Below, piece after piece: positions 18,201 through 27,643 of a stretch of 64,000 nt of DNA. The stretch lies in assembly GCA_017941235.1 (NCBI GenBank), contig JAGAWU010000024.1, positions 1-64,000 on the forward strand. Direction: 5' to 3'. The position numbers and the translations under genes were made by a program. The notes beneath the pieces are model-generated. The model was not told where the DNA came from and did not search any database. It saw only the letters and a list, made by a program, of their open reading frames with translations. The stretch is from Bacilli bacterium (lineage in GTDB: Bacteria; Bacillota_I; Bacilli_A; RF39; UBA660). Positions within the stretch are counted from its first letter, which is position 1, and each line of letters starts with the position of its first letter.

Positions 18201-19876
18201 GTTTCGTTGCTACTATGATGGGAATTACTGAGGTTAATCCACTTGCTGCTCATTATAGATGTAGTAAGTGTAAAATTAGTATTTTTGAAGATGAAGATGG
18301 TAATCCATATGGTGCTGATTATTCTTCTGGTTTTGATTTACCTGATAAGGAATGCCCTAATTGTCATATACCATTAATTAAAGATGGACAAGATATGCCT
18401 TTTGCTACTTTCCTTGGATTTAATGCAGATAAAGTTCCAGATATTGATTTAAACTTCTCAGACTTAAATCAAGCAAGTGCTCATGCTTATACAAAAGTAT
18501 TATTTGGTGAGGATAATGTTTATAGGGCTGGAACTATTGGTACTGTAGCTGATAAAACTGCATTTGGTTTTGTTAAGGGATGGGCTGAGGAACATCAGAA
18601 GGAAATTAGAACGGCAGAAGTTGAAAGACTTGCTATGGGATGTACAGGTGTTAAAAGAACTACTGGTCAACATCCTGGTGGAATTGTTGTTGTTCCTGAT
18701 TATATGGAAGTATTTGATTTTACACCTTTTCAATTTCCTGCTGAAGATGCAACTGCTGAGTGGAGAACAACACACTTTGATTATCATGCTATTGATCAAT
18801 GCTTATTAAAACTTGATATCTTAGGTCATTCAGATCCAACACAACTTCGTTTGATACAACTTCAATCTGGTACTGATATTATGAAAGTTCCTATGGATGA
18901 TAAAGAGACTATGAGTATTTTTACTTCTACAGATGCTCTTGGTGTTACTAAGGAAAAAATTATGTGTAATACTGGTACACTTGGTATACCTGAATTTGGT
19001 ACTCCATTTACTATTAAATTAGTTGAAGATACTAAGCCAACTACATTTGGTGAACTTATAAAAATTTCAGGTCTTTCACATGGTACTGATGTTTGGCTTG
19101 GTAATGCACAAGATTTAATTGCTAATAAAATAGTACCTTTTAAAGATACAATTGGCTGTCGTGATGATATTATGGTTTATTTAATGTATAATGGTGTTCA
19201 ACCGCTTAAAGCATTTAAGATTATGGAGTTTGTTCGTAAAGGAAAAGCTAGTAAAGATCCAGAAACTTGGGAAGGACATGTTAAAACAATGAGAGATGCT
19301 AAAATTCCTGAATGGTTTATTGGATCTTGTCAAAAGATTAAATATATGTTCCCTAAAGCTCATGCTGCTGCTTATGTTATTTCAGCATTTAGAATTGCTT
19401 GGTATAAAGTTCATATGCCTGTATATTTTTATGCGTCCTGGTATTCATCTAAAGCAACAGATGTTGATGTCGAAGCAATGATAGGTGGTTATGATAAAAT
19501 AAAACAAACACTTTTAGATATTCAAGCTAAAGGATATGAGGCTTCTAATAAAGAGAATGGTCAAGCTGAAAGTTTGAAGGTTGCACTTGAAGCAACAGCA
19601 CGTGGAATTAAATTCTTAAATGTTGATCTTTATGAAAGTGAGGCCACAACTTGGAAAGTAAAAAGTGATACTGAAATATATCCTCCATTCAATTCAATTG
19701 CTGGACTAGGGGATACAGTTGCTAAAAATATAGTAAAAGAAAGAGAAAATAAATCTTTCTTAAGTATAGAAGATGTACAAATTAGAGGAAAAGTTTCTGG
19801 TACTTTAATTGAGAAAATGAAAGAAATGGGAATATTAAAAGATTTACCTGATTCTAATCAACTTTCATTATTTTAA
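15239..19876 (+). CDS. polC: DNA polymerase III alpha subunit, PolC type
   Basis: 1545 residues; the replicative polymerase with built-in proofreading found in low-GC Gram-positives. Domains in order: N-terminal region; OB fold (about 222-310, 'ITIWGEIFG...SIYCKVFAR'); PHP domain starting 'RVELHAHTKMS' (about 331) and later 'TGDVHHINRED'; DEDD exonuclease starting 'VVFDFETTG' (about 427) with 'VAHNAKFDVSFLE' and 'HHRGDYDAEGT'. The polymerase core has 'GSRGSVGSSF' (about 980), a CxxC...CxxC zinc module ('YRCSKCKIS', 'KECPNCHIP') and the metal-binding 'PDIDLNF' (about 1066). A helix-hairpin-helix and C-terminal tail follow, ending NQLSLF, a likely clamp-binding peptide. It is about 100 residues longer than typical PolC (about 1440), with the extra in the N-terminal part. 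Confidence 0.98.
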   Translation: MDDKIKILLDRLQIRNDHYPSFYGSKLTKIKVNKKNNSCIIYITNDKMYDVDIIRELDANKNLIDKSISNVEIVYDFKEKDNNIYISYYSFVLEKVKDILRVIEIYKDKLKIQDNKFVLVANNKVEETKLNNALPKINEIYHSLGLETDLQVVYQEEHSVRDEITKSLNNSIDNMRASIEEYNNKSVQKEVVAKPKYPTRRSTKKDPNSVIGVMIEDMPIPIHSIIGEDNNVTIWGEIFGIDYFESSKSDFKIITLKVTDYEDSIYCKVFAREQEEYKRICSELKKGKWYKIRGYVKSDHFSNDELVLNARDIILEDKPKKKREDNALEKRVELHAHTKMSQMDGICDEVELVNQAISFGHKAIAITDHNGCQAFPHVFNTVTSYNKNQADEDKFKAIYGCELTLIDDSVDIVIRPTDEVMLDLEYVVFDFETTGFNAGGKDSIIEIGAVKIKDGVITEKYDELINPGVKLSQKIIDVTSITDEMLEGKDNEENAIKRFIEWFGDLPMVAHNAKFDVSFLEMAYKKYNLGTFKNTVIDTLELSRTLDNTYARHSLSALVKRYDVPWDEESHHRGDYDAEGTALVFYKMLKKLDNRNIERMNQLDELVSRDEIHKYGKSYHVNLLAKNKIGLKNLFKLISLANTKYLYKTPRILRSEIENNREGLLVGSGCYESEVFLQARSKADQELTNIIRFYDYVEVQPLECYGHLIQSGDFANEYELSHHLRKIIRVTEEAGKIIVATGDVHHINREDKVYREIIVNQKVPGGGRHPLARNNIKEIPSNHFRTTEEMLDDFKFLEDEALAHKIVVENPNKIADMVDIIEVIIDTGGIPFSPRVKADDGKSYLDCPVVVTDLVYTKAKDWYGDPLPYSIEERIATELYGDIVFKVVKDNLEKDNLSEQDFIIQSHKNLHDVILSGKDKVFGLVSDYLKRTSEEELDDKALEKATSKAMGGVIGGGFDPIYLIAQRLVKHSNDEGYLVGSRGSVGSSFVATMMGITEVNPLAAHYRCSKCKISIFEDEDGNPYGADYSSGFDLPDKECPNCHIPLIKDGQDMPFATFLGFNADKVPDIDLNFSDLNQASAHAYTKVLFGEDNVYRAGTIGTVADKTAFGFVKGWAEEHQKEIRTAEVERLAMGCTGVKRTTGQHPGGIVVVPDYMEVFDFTPFQFPAEDATAEWRTTHFDYHAIDQCLLKLDILGHSDPTQLRLIQLQSGTDIMKVPMDDKETMSIFTSTDALGVTKEKIMCNTGTLGIPEFGTPFTIKLVEDTKPTTFGELIKISGLSHGTDVWLGNAQDLIANKIVPFKDTIGCRDDIMVYLMYNGVQPLKAFKIMEFVRKGKASKDPETWEGHVKTMRDAKIPEWFIGSCQKIKYMFPKAHAAAYVISAFRIAWYKVHMPVYFYASWYSSKATDVDVEAMIGGYDKIKQTLLDIQAKGYEASNKENGQAESLKVALEATARGIKFLNVDLYESEATTWKVKSDTEIYPPFNSIAGLGDTVAKNIVKERENKSFLSIEDVQIRGKVSGTLIEKMKEMGILKDLPDSNQLSLF

Positions 19877-19935
19877 AAAATACTTTTATTATATAAAAAA
19901 ATATGTTACAATCTGTATAGAATAGAGGTTAGAAT

Positions 19936-20772
19936 ATGAAAAAGAAGAGTTTTGATTTTTGTAAATTTTATAAAAAAATATGGATTAATAAAAAGTATAG
20001 AAAAGTATTTTTAACTTCAGTGTTAGGTATTTTTACAATAATACTATTAATTATTGTTATATCTAATTCACATACATTAACTTCAATTGAAGAAAGAGAA
20101 CTAAAGAAAAATAGTGAAGTTGTAATGGGATATATGGAAGAAATTGAAAATGTAAAAAAAGTTGAATTATCTTCTTATATAATCTATGCTATGGAATATA
20201 ACTATAATGAAAATGATAAAACTACATTATCTTTAAAAAATATGGTTAAATTACTTGAAAATGTATTTAATAAAAAGTTTAACGAAAAAGAGTTAGAAAA
20301 AATTGGTATTACTCCTGATATGCTTAGTAAGAATATTACTTATGATTTTAGTACTAAAAAATATGTAATTGATAAGGGTTCTTATAGTTATGCTGATATA
20401 GCTCAGACTAAAATAGTTAAATATGAATTACAAAAAATTAAAAAGAATAGTAAGAATAAATTTACAGGTATTTATAGAAAATATGTTGTTTCTAATCCAT
20501 ATGAAGTTTTAAATTATTATGATGCATTAAATAGTAGTAATAATATAAAATCTAATAAAAAGGCAAATAAAGTAAAAAAATATGATACTACTGATATATT
20601 TAATTATTTAACCGGAAAAGAAAAATTAAAAGTAATGAAGAAATATATTACTAATGAAAGTGCTAAAAAAGTAGCTAAGGATAAAGGTGAAATTGAGGTA
20701 AAATATATAATTTCAGGTGATAAAATTTTAGTTAAAGAGATTAAATCTGATAAAAATAAAATTGAGTATTAA
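19936..20772 (+). CDS. Hypothetical N-terminally anchored protein
   Basis: 278 residues. A basic N-terminus (MKKKSFDFCKF...) is followed by one TM helix (about 33-53, 'LTSVLGIFTIILLIIVISN'), then a Lys-rich domain with no recognised motif, probably extracytoplasmic. The start follows agaggt, and a -10-like TTACAAT lies at about 19905-19911, giving its own promoter. It ends at a terminator, so it is a single-gene unit between polC and the beta-helix protein. Function unknown. Confidence 0.6.
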   Translation: MKKKSFDFCKFYKKIWINKKYRKVFLTSVLGIFTIILLIIVISNSHTLTSIEERELKKNSEVVMGYMEEIENVKKVELSSYIIYAMEYNYNENDKTTLSLKNMVKLLENVFNKKFNEKELEKIGITPDMLSKNITYDFSTKKYVIDKGSYSYADIAQTKIVKYELQKIKKNSKNKFTGIYRKYVVSNPYEVLNYYDALNSSNNIKSNKKANKVKKYDTTDIFNYLTGKEKLKVMKKYITNESAKKVAKDKGEIEVKYIISGDKILVKEIKSDKNKIEY

Positions 20773-20782
20773 AAATATTTGT

Positions 20783-20814
20783 AAAAAGGAGAGAATTAGG
20801 TTTCTCTTTTTTTT
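20783..20814 (+). terminator. Intrinsic terminator
   Basis: AGAGAA / TTCTCT core extended by G-U and A-T pairs, followed by a run of T. Confidence 0.8.
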
Positions 20815-20863
20815 GTTTTATGTTATACTTTTAATAGGGTAGTATATAGTGACGAGGTGTCTT

Positions 20864-23800
20864 ATGAGATATAAAAAAAATAAAAAGAAATTAACCTTAT
20901 TATTTGTAGCATTTATAATTTTAATAGGAGTAGGATATGCTTTTTTATTTAGAAATCCTAAGATAAATGGATTAAGTGGAGTTAAAACTGGAAAATGGGT
21001 TATATATTTTGATAGAGTCCAAAATGAGAGTGGAGTAGTATCTACTGAAACTAAAATAACTGATAATAAAAAGCAGGTTGATTTTAATATTAATTTGAAA
21101 AAACCTGGTGATTATTATGAATTTGATGTAGATACAGTTAATGATGGTAATATTGATGCTATGATTGATTCGGTTGAATTTGGTCAAATAGATAATACTA
21201 TTGAACCTTATTTAGATTTTGATGTTTCTTATAAAGATGGAACTTCTATAGAAAAATGTGATTTACTTCCTAAGAATTCCAGAAAGACAATTACTGTTAA
21301 AGTAAAAATGGATGAAGGACTTACTGAAGAAGAATTAATTACTCAAACTAAAAACTTAAACTTGAATTTTAAAATTAATTATGTACAAAAAGATGTATGT
21401 GAAAACAGGCCAACTTTAATAGTTGATCCTAACGGTGGTAAATATAATGGTACAAGAAAGTTAACTAAGATTAAGGTTAATAAGAATAGTAATACAGTTT
21501 TAGATGAGCCTTTAAGAACTGGTTATAATTTTTTATACTTTACAGATAATAGTGGAACTGAACTTCCAAAAGATCAAGAAGGTAAAACTACAGTGCATGT
21601 AGGAAATACAGATGTAAAAGTAACAGCTAATTGGGAAGAAATACCAATAATTTCTAAATATGAATTAACTATTAATCCTAACGGAGGAGTTTATAATAAT
21701 ATAACTCAAAATACTATAGTTTCTTTGGAGGAAGAAGAAACGTTAACATTAGATGAGCCAACTAGAGAAAACTATGTATTTGAAGGTTGGGAGGAAGTAA
21801 CTGAAACAAATAGTTTAAGTGGTAATATTGTTACAATGCCATCTGAACCAGTTACAGTAAGAGCTATATGGAATTCAGTTGAAAATTATGTAGCTAGAAT
21901 AAATACAAAATATTATACAACAATACAAAAAGCATTTGATGCAGCAGTAGATGGGGATACAGTTCACTTACTAAAATCAACTACAGAAAATGGTAATAAT
22001 ACTAAGAATATAACATTTAATTTAGGTGGATTTACAGTAACAGGAACTATAACAAATAGTGGAACTATAACAGTAGATAATGGTAGAATTGAAAATATAG
22101 TATCTAGTCCATTTGTTAATACTGGTACAGTAAATGTAGGAACTCATGATGGAAACATGGTTGCTGATAGTATAGTAATATTTGGTGGAGAACTTGTTAA
22201 TGGTCTTACTCAAAATGGAACATTTAACTTCTATGATGGATATATAGAGGGTAAACTAGCAGTAACTGGTGGATATAATGAACTTGAAACTGGATACTAC
22301 TATATAGTAGCTCATGATAATGATAACAATTGTCAAAAAGCATATCTATCACCAGATATAGATGCTGTTGCTAGAGTTGTTGTAAATAATAATGATATTT
22401 ACTTTAAATTACTTCAAGATGCAATTGATATGACAACAAATGATAATCCTAATGTCTATGCGATTAAAGATTTTGAAAACTCTACTATATTAAACATATC
22501 CGATAATCAAAAATTGGTATTTGATTTAAAAGGATTTAATGTTAAACAAGGTTCTAAAATAACAAATAATGGAACATTTACTATAATAGATACTGCTTCT
22601 ACTAAGGGAAGTCTTTCAGTTGCTATTGCTATAGAAAATAATGGAACACTTAATTTAACAGATGTTACTATGTCACAGTCTACGACTGATGGTAATATTG
22701 TAGAGAATTCTGGTAATATTAATTTGTCAAAAGCTAATTTAACTGCTAAAAATGGTAATTCTTTATATATTACTGGTGGTGGAACAATTACTGTTGATGA
22801 AAACACTTCACTTTCAGCTACAGAATATGGAATATATAACAATTCATCTGAACCTGTTACTATAGTTGGAGGAAATTTAACCGGAGTTTATAATAATGGT
22901 ACAGAGTTAACTATTAATGGTAGTAGTATTACTAATATTGGAAATAAAAGTTATGCAGTTTATAGTGCGGATGGAACACTTAATTTAAATAACGTATCTG
23001 TTGATTCATCAAAAAATGGTATTTATATAAAAAAGGGTAATTTTAATATAGTGGGTGGAACTTTTGATTCTCAGCAAAATACTATATATACTGTGTCTGG
23101 TACAACTAATATTAGTATTAAAGATTCATATATTACAACAAGAGCTGGTTCTTCTTTTCAAGCTATTTATGCTATAAATTCAAGTTCAGGTACTTGTGTA
23201 ATTTCAAATACTACTATTGATGGTAAAAAAACTGCCGCTTTATCTGGATATCTTTACGGATTAACAATTAAGGACAATTGTATTATTAAATCACAAAATA
23301 GGTTGGCTGCTAGTATTAGTAGTTCTGGTAATGTAGCTGCAATTATTAAAGATTCAGAATTTGAGTCACAAGATGGTTACGGATTACAAGTTAGTGGAAA
23401 GATTGAAATAGATAATGCTAGTATTACTTCAGAAAATAATCATGCAGTTTATAGTGCTGGTGGTGGTACAATTTCTATTAAAAATAGTAATATTACATCA
23501 AATTCTAAAGTTGGGTTATATAATTATTCAACTGCTATATTTAATATTTTACCTGGAAATGTTATAAAAGGTAAGACATATGGTGTTCAGAATTATTCTA
23601 CTGGAACTATTAATTTAACTGATCAAGAAGATACAATAGATAGTACTTCTCCAGTTCTAATAGGAGAAATGTATGGATTATATGTTAATAATGGAACTGT
23701 AAATTTCTATGATGGTATACTTAAAGGTAAAACAGATGGTTATTATGGTGTTATAACAAATGTTGCTGCTGATTCAACATATAATAATGGTATCGAAATT

Positions 23801-26800
23801 ATAAATGAAGAGCAGTATAAAACTGTTACATTAAAACAGCAAACTAAGTTTTTACAAGTTGTAGGTGGTGAAAGATATTCTTCACTTCAGGATGCTTTTA
23901 ATGCAGTTGGAACAAGTGGTACTATTAAAGTTGTAGAAGATGCTTCATCTACTGAAACTTCATCTATTGCTTCTGATCAAAATATTATTTTTGATCTTAA
24001 TGGTCATACTTTAGAACTTACTAAGACTATTACTAATAATGGTACTTTAACTTTAGAAGATAATTCTGAAAATGAATCTGGATTACTTGCTAATTATGTG
24101 GATACTTTAATTGAAAATAAAAATATGGTGACTATTAATAGTGGTGCTTATCAGTCTGGTAAGATGGCTATTAGTCAATCTAATAATACTGCTAAGGTTC
24201 GTGTAAATAGTGGTAAAGTCTTAGGAACTGAGTATTCGATTTATTCAACTGGTAGAGCAGAAAATGCTGTATATATTGAAGATGGTGAATTTAATTCTAT
24301 TTATGCTAGTAGCTCAAGTAGTACTACAATTAAAGGTGGTATAATAAATTCTCCAAAAAATACAGGTTTATATGTTGGAAAAGATTCATACATAGAAAAT
24401 TTAGTTATAAATCATAGTGGTACTGCTAATGGTAGTTATGCAATTACTGTAGGTGGTGGTAATGATATAACATTTAAAAATGTTACTGTAAATAATACTA
24501 GTGGTTACAGTTCATTTTCTAAGGGGAGTTGCAATAAATTAACTATTGATGGTTGCCAATTTAATTCTAAGAAGAGTGCATTCTATGCTAGTGGTGGAAG
24601 TTCTACTGATGAAATTTATATTAAAAATACTATTTTAACCTCAAGTGAATCTAGTGGTATAGTTGTTGGTATGAATTCAAGCGGTTCTTCTAATAATATT
24701 GGAATTATATATATCAAAGATAATACTCAAGTGTTAGGTAAAACATATGGTATAAAGTTTAATATAAATTCACGAGTTATTTTAGGTGAAAATGGATCAG
24801 GTGTTGTTACTACTAGTCCTCTTATTAAGGGTGAAAAATATGGAATTTATTCTTATAATGATACTGGTATTATTGAATTCTATGATGGTATAGTTAAGGG
24901 TAAAACAGATAGTACTATTGTTTATCCTGATATTATTGAAAATGGCTATGATATTAAATTTGATACTGAAATGATTGATGGAGAGGAGTATAAAACCGCT
25001 ACAATAGAAGCACAACCTGAAGATTTTTTACAAGTTGGAAATTCTACATTTAATAATTTACAAGATGCAATAGATAGTATAGATACTGTAGGAGTTATTA
25101 ATGTTATAAGTAATGGTACTTTAGTAAATTCTTCTGAAATTCCTAGTGGTAAAACTATTACACTTGATTTAGGCGTAAATACGCTTACTACTGTAAATAC
25201 AATTACTAATAAAGGTACATTAATAATGAAAGATAGTAGTCAAGATAATACAGGTACTATTATTTCTAAGAAAAATATTTTAGTTGAAAACTTAGGCCAA
25301 GTAACTGTTGAATCTGGTACTTATACTTCTGTTGCTAGAACTTCAAAATATAGTAATATAATTCACCAAGGAACTGAAACAGCAGTTATTACAATTAACG
25401 GTGGTTATTTATCTGGTGGTAATACTGGTGCTAATTCTTCTTTATCAACTACAATTTATAATGATGGTGGAATCTTAGAAATAAATGGTGGAACTATTAC
25501 TAATAGTACATGTGCTGCAATTCATATTTATAAGGGTACTACAACTATTAATGATGTTAATAATACAGAAATACTTAGTGATAAATCTAGTAGTAATTCT
25601 ATTAATTGCTATGGTGATCTTACTATAAATGGTGGTACTTTTAAAAATACTGTAAGTATTAGTATTTCTAGTGGTGGCAGAGGAGTATTAAATATGTATG
25701 GCGGTAGCATAACAACTAGTTCAGGTTATGGAATTAATAATTCTGGTACTTCTAGTATATATGGTGGTTCTGTTAAGGGAAAGACATATGGTATTTATAC
25801 TTCATCTTCTGCTTTAGTAATAGGAAAAGATGATTCTGTTATTAGTACTAGTAGTCCTATAATAGAAGGTGAAACATATGGTGTTGGATGCTATTCTTCT
25901 AATCAGGTAGAATTTTATGATGGTATAGTAAAAGGTAAAACTGGAAGATTTCAGTATGTCCCTAAAACTATAGCATCTGGTACAAATTTAATTGAGGATA
26001 CTGAACTTGACCAAGATAGTCAAACAATTTTAACTGCTTATCTTGAAAAACAAATAGATTTTATTGAAAATGTAAATAAATCAAAAGTTTATAAGAATTT
26101 TAAAACTGCAGTTAGTGAAGCCTCAGCTGGAGATTTACTTAGATTAATAGATAGTTCTTCAAACTTTGAAGATGTAACTATTGATAAAAACTTAACTATT
26201 GACTTAAATAATAATACGTTAACTACTTCAAAAACAATTGTTAATACAGCAAATTTAACTATTAAAGATGATAGTACTCAGAAAAATGGTATGTTAACTA
26301 CAGGTAGTGGTGTAAATATTATTAATAATTCTGGTACATTAATTGCAAAAAATATTCATCTTAGCAGTGTTTCTACAATAACTGATACATATGTAATAAA
26401 TAGTACGGGTAAGGTAGATTTAACAAATGTTTCTATTAATTCAACTTCTGCAGGTGGAATACGAAGTTTTAATGACTTAGATTTAAATAGTTGTGATATA
26501 AATACATATACTTATTCTATTTATTCATATGCTGGTGATAATGATATTAAATTAAATATTTTAGATAGTAATACTTATAGTAAAGATTATAGCTCTATAT
26601 ATTCTTCTACAGGATTATCTTATAAATATAATTTTTTACTTGATGGTGGTACTTATAAAAGTAATAGAGGTATTACTAGTATATTAGCTTTATCTACTCA
26701 GACCTCTAATAGTGAGGCAATAATAAAGAATGCTAATTTTGCTTCTAATAATACTGTAACTGTAAATGTTAATTCAACTGTTGATAATATTACTACTATA

Positions 26801-27454
26801 TCTGATATTTCATTTGGAAATTATGAGCATAATTTTACTAATTCAACAGTTTCATTAGTACGAAATAGCGGAGATTTAACTATTAATGATGTAACAGTAA
26901 ATGGTAGTTATGGATATGAGGGTGGTGTATTTAAAAATACTGGTAATGTTGATGCTACTGATTTAAATATAATAACTACTAATTCTCAAATTGCTCTTAA
27001 TAATGAATCTGGAGTATTTAATTTCAATAGTGGTCAAATTACTAATACATCTTCATCTTATGGTAATTATTGTGTGTATATAAAAGATGGAACTTTCAAC
27101 TTAAAGAGTGGAACTATAAAAAATAATAGTACTGGTAGTAATGATTCATATGGTATTTATATGAAAGATGGTACTCTAACTATAGGTACATATTTTGGAG
27201 GAGGAGTAGAGTCAACAGATGTTTCTACAACTAATCCTCACATAGAATCTATTAATACTAATTCTCGGGTTAACTATAATGGTATTGGTGTTAAAGTTTT
27301 GGCAGGAACATTTAATTATTATGATGGTTTAATTATAGGTTCAACAGAAGCTAAACCTGAAGCTCCTACTGCAATAGAACCAAGATATAGGGTATTTAAT
27401 ACTACTGATATTAATGGATATGATAATTGTGTTTTACAGTATGTACCACAATAA
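20864..27454 (+). CDS. Giant beta-helix surface protein with InlB-type repeats
   Basis: 2196 residues; start ATG 20864 chosen for GAGGTG upstream (a GTG 15 bp earlier overlaps that site). An N-terminal signal/anchor helix 'LTLLFVAFIILIGVGYAFLF' is followed by a domain of about 150 residues ('GKWVIYFDRV...FDVDTVNDGNIDAMI') resembling TasA/camelysin-like exported proteins. Two InlB B-repeats follow, starting at 'LIVDPNGGKY' and 'TINPNGGVY'. The remainder is five successive right-handed beta-helix modules. Each opens with 'Y..LQDAFDAV'-type sequence and 'FDLNGHTL...TITNNGTLTL', then Ser/Asn/Gly-rich rungs, and closes with an FYDG(x3)KGK motif (five copies). No LPXTG or C-terminal anchor is visible, so the N-terminal helix may hold it. 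Likely an adhesin or polysaccharide-interacting protein; specificity unknown. Confidence 0.8.
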   Translation: MRYKKNKKKLTLLFVAFIILIGVGYAFLFRNPKINGLSGVKTGKWVIYFDRVQNESGVVSTETKITDNKKQVDFNINLKKPGDYYEFDVDTVNDGNIDAMIDSVEFGQIDNTIEPYLDFDVSYKDGTSIEKCDLLPKNSRKTITVKVKMDEGLTEEELITQTKNLNLNFKINYVQKDVCENRPTLIVDPNGGKYNGTRKLTKIKVNKNSNTVLDEPLRTGYNFLYFTDNSGTELPKDQEGKTTVHVGNTDVKVTANWEEIPIISKYELTINPNGGVYNNITQNTIVSLEEEETLTLDEPTRENYVFEGWEEVTETNSLSGNIVTMPSEPVTVRAIWNSVENYVARINTKYYTTIQKAFDAAVDGDTVHLLKSTTENGNNTKNITFNLGGFTVTGTITNSGTITVDNGRIENIVSSPFVNTGTVNVGTHDGNMVADSIVIFGGELVNGLTQNGTFNFYDGYIEGKLAVTGGYNELETGYYYIVAHDNDNNCQKAYLSPDIDAVARVVVNNNDIYFKLLQDAIDMTTNDNPNVYAIKDFENSTILNISDNQKLVFDLKGFNVKQGSKITNNGTFTIIDTASTKGSLSVAIAIENNGTLNLTDVTMSQSTTDGNIVENSGNINLSKANLTAKNGNSLYITGGGTITVDENTSLSATEYGIYNNSSEPVTIVGGNLTGVYNNGTELTINGSSITNIGNKSYAVYSADGTLNLNNVSVDSSKNGIYIKKGNFNIVGGTFDSQQNTIYTVSGTTNISIKDSYITTRAGSSFQAIYAINSSSGTCVISNTTIDGKKTAALSGYLYGLTIKDNCIIKSQNRLAASISSSGNVAAIIKDSEFESQDGYGLQVSGKIEIDNASITSENNHAVYSAGGGTISIKNSNITSNSKVGLYNYSTAIFNILPGNVIKGKTYGVQNYSTGTINLTDQEDTIDSTSPVLIGEMYGLYVNNGTVNFYDGILKGKTDGYYGVITNVAADSTYNNGIEIINEEQYKTVTLKQQTKFLQVVGGERYSSLQDAFNAVGTSGTIKVVEDASSTETSSIASDQNIIFDLNGHTLELTKTITNNGTLTLEDNSENESGLLANYVDTLIENKNMVTINSGAYQSGKMAISQSNNTAKVRVNSGKVLGTEYSIYSTGRAENAVYIEDGEFNSIYASSSSSTTIKGGIINSPKNTGLYVGKDSYIENLVINHSGTANGSYAITVGGGNDITFKNVTVNNTSGYSSFSKGSCNKLTIDGCQFNSKKSAFYASGGSSTDEIYIKNTILTSSESSGIVVGMNSSGSSNNIGIIYIKDNTQVLGKTYGIKFNINSRVILGENGSGVVTTSPLIKGEKYGIYSYNDTGIIEFYDGIVKGKTDSTIVYPDIIENGYDIKFDTEMIDGEEYKTATIEAQPEDFLQVGNSTFNNLQDAIDSIDTVGVINVISNGTLVNSSEIPSGKTITLDLGVNTLTTVNTITNKGTLIMKDSSQDNTGTIISKKNILVENLGQVTVESGTYTSVARTSKYSNIIHQGTETAVITINGGYLSGGNTGANSSLSTTIYNDGGILEINGGTITNSTCAAIHIYKGTTTINDVNNTEILSDKSSSNSINCYGDLTINGGTFKNTVSISISSGGRGVLNMYGGSITTSSGYGINNSGTSSIYGGSVKGKTYGIYTSSSALVIGKDDSVISTSSPIIEGETYGVGCYSSNQVEFYDGIVKGKTGRFQYVPKTIASGTNLIEDTELDQDSQTILTAYLEKQIDFIENVNKSKVYKNFKTAVSEASAGDLLRLIDSSSNFEDVTIDKNLTIDLNNNTLTTSKTIVNTANLTIKDDSTQKNGMLTTGSGVNIINNSGTLIAKNIHLSSVSTITDTYVINSTGKVDLTNVSINSTSAGGIRSFNDLDLNSCDINTYTYSIYSYAGDNDIKLNILDSNTYSKDYSSIYSSTGLSYKYNFLLDGGTYKSNRGITSILALSTQTSNSEAIIKNANFASNNTVTVNVNSTVDNITTISDISFGNYEHNFTNSTVSLVRNSGDLTINDVTVNGSYGYEGGVFKNTGNVDATDLNIITTNSQIALNNESGVFNFNSGQITNTSSSYGNYCVYIKDGTFNLKSGTIKNNSTGSNDSYGIYMKDGTLTIGTYFGGGVESTDVSTTNPHIESINTNSRVNYNGIGVKVLAGTFNYYDGLIIGSTEAKPEAPTAIEPRYRVFNTTDINGYDNCVLQYVPQ

Positions 27455-27468
27455 AATAGTAATAAAAC

Positions 27469-27502
27469 AATAGACTAATTAATGACTAATTAGTCTATTT
27501 TT
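27469..27502 (+). terminator. Perfect 13-bp hairpin terminator
   Basis: AATAGACTAATTA / TAATTAGTCTATT, 5-nt loop ATGAC, T-run. Confidence 0.92.
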
Positions 27503-27507
27503 CTTTT

Positions 27508-27537
27508 CCCATAATTTCCCATAATTCTTTGATAATT
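27508..27537 (+). promoter_or_regulatory. Helically phased direct repeats ahead of the response regulator gene
   Basis: CCCATAATT occurs at 27508-27516 and 27518-27526, and a weaker TTGATAATT at 27529-27537; the ATAATT cores are spaced 10 and 11 bp. OmpR/PhoB-family regulators bind direct repeats with this period, so this may be an autoregulatory site. Inference only. Confidence 0.35.
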
Positions 27538-27643
27538 CTTCTATACTTTTTTTATATACTTAATTTGTAAGAAAGGAGGAATGCCAATAAGTAAATAGAT
27601 TATTTAAATTAAAAATGTTATACTACTATTGGTAGGTGGTAGA

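Noticed and set aside
27583-27600. Five-codon ORF after a perfect aaaggagg before the response regulator gene
   Set aside because: The ATG is only about 1 nt from the Shine-Dalgarno sequence, too close for use, and the promoter-like boxes lie further downstream.
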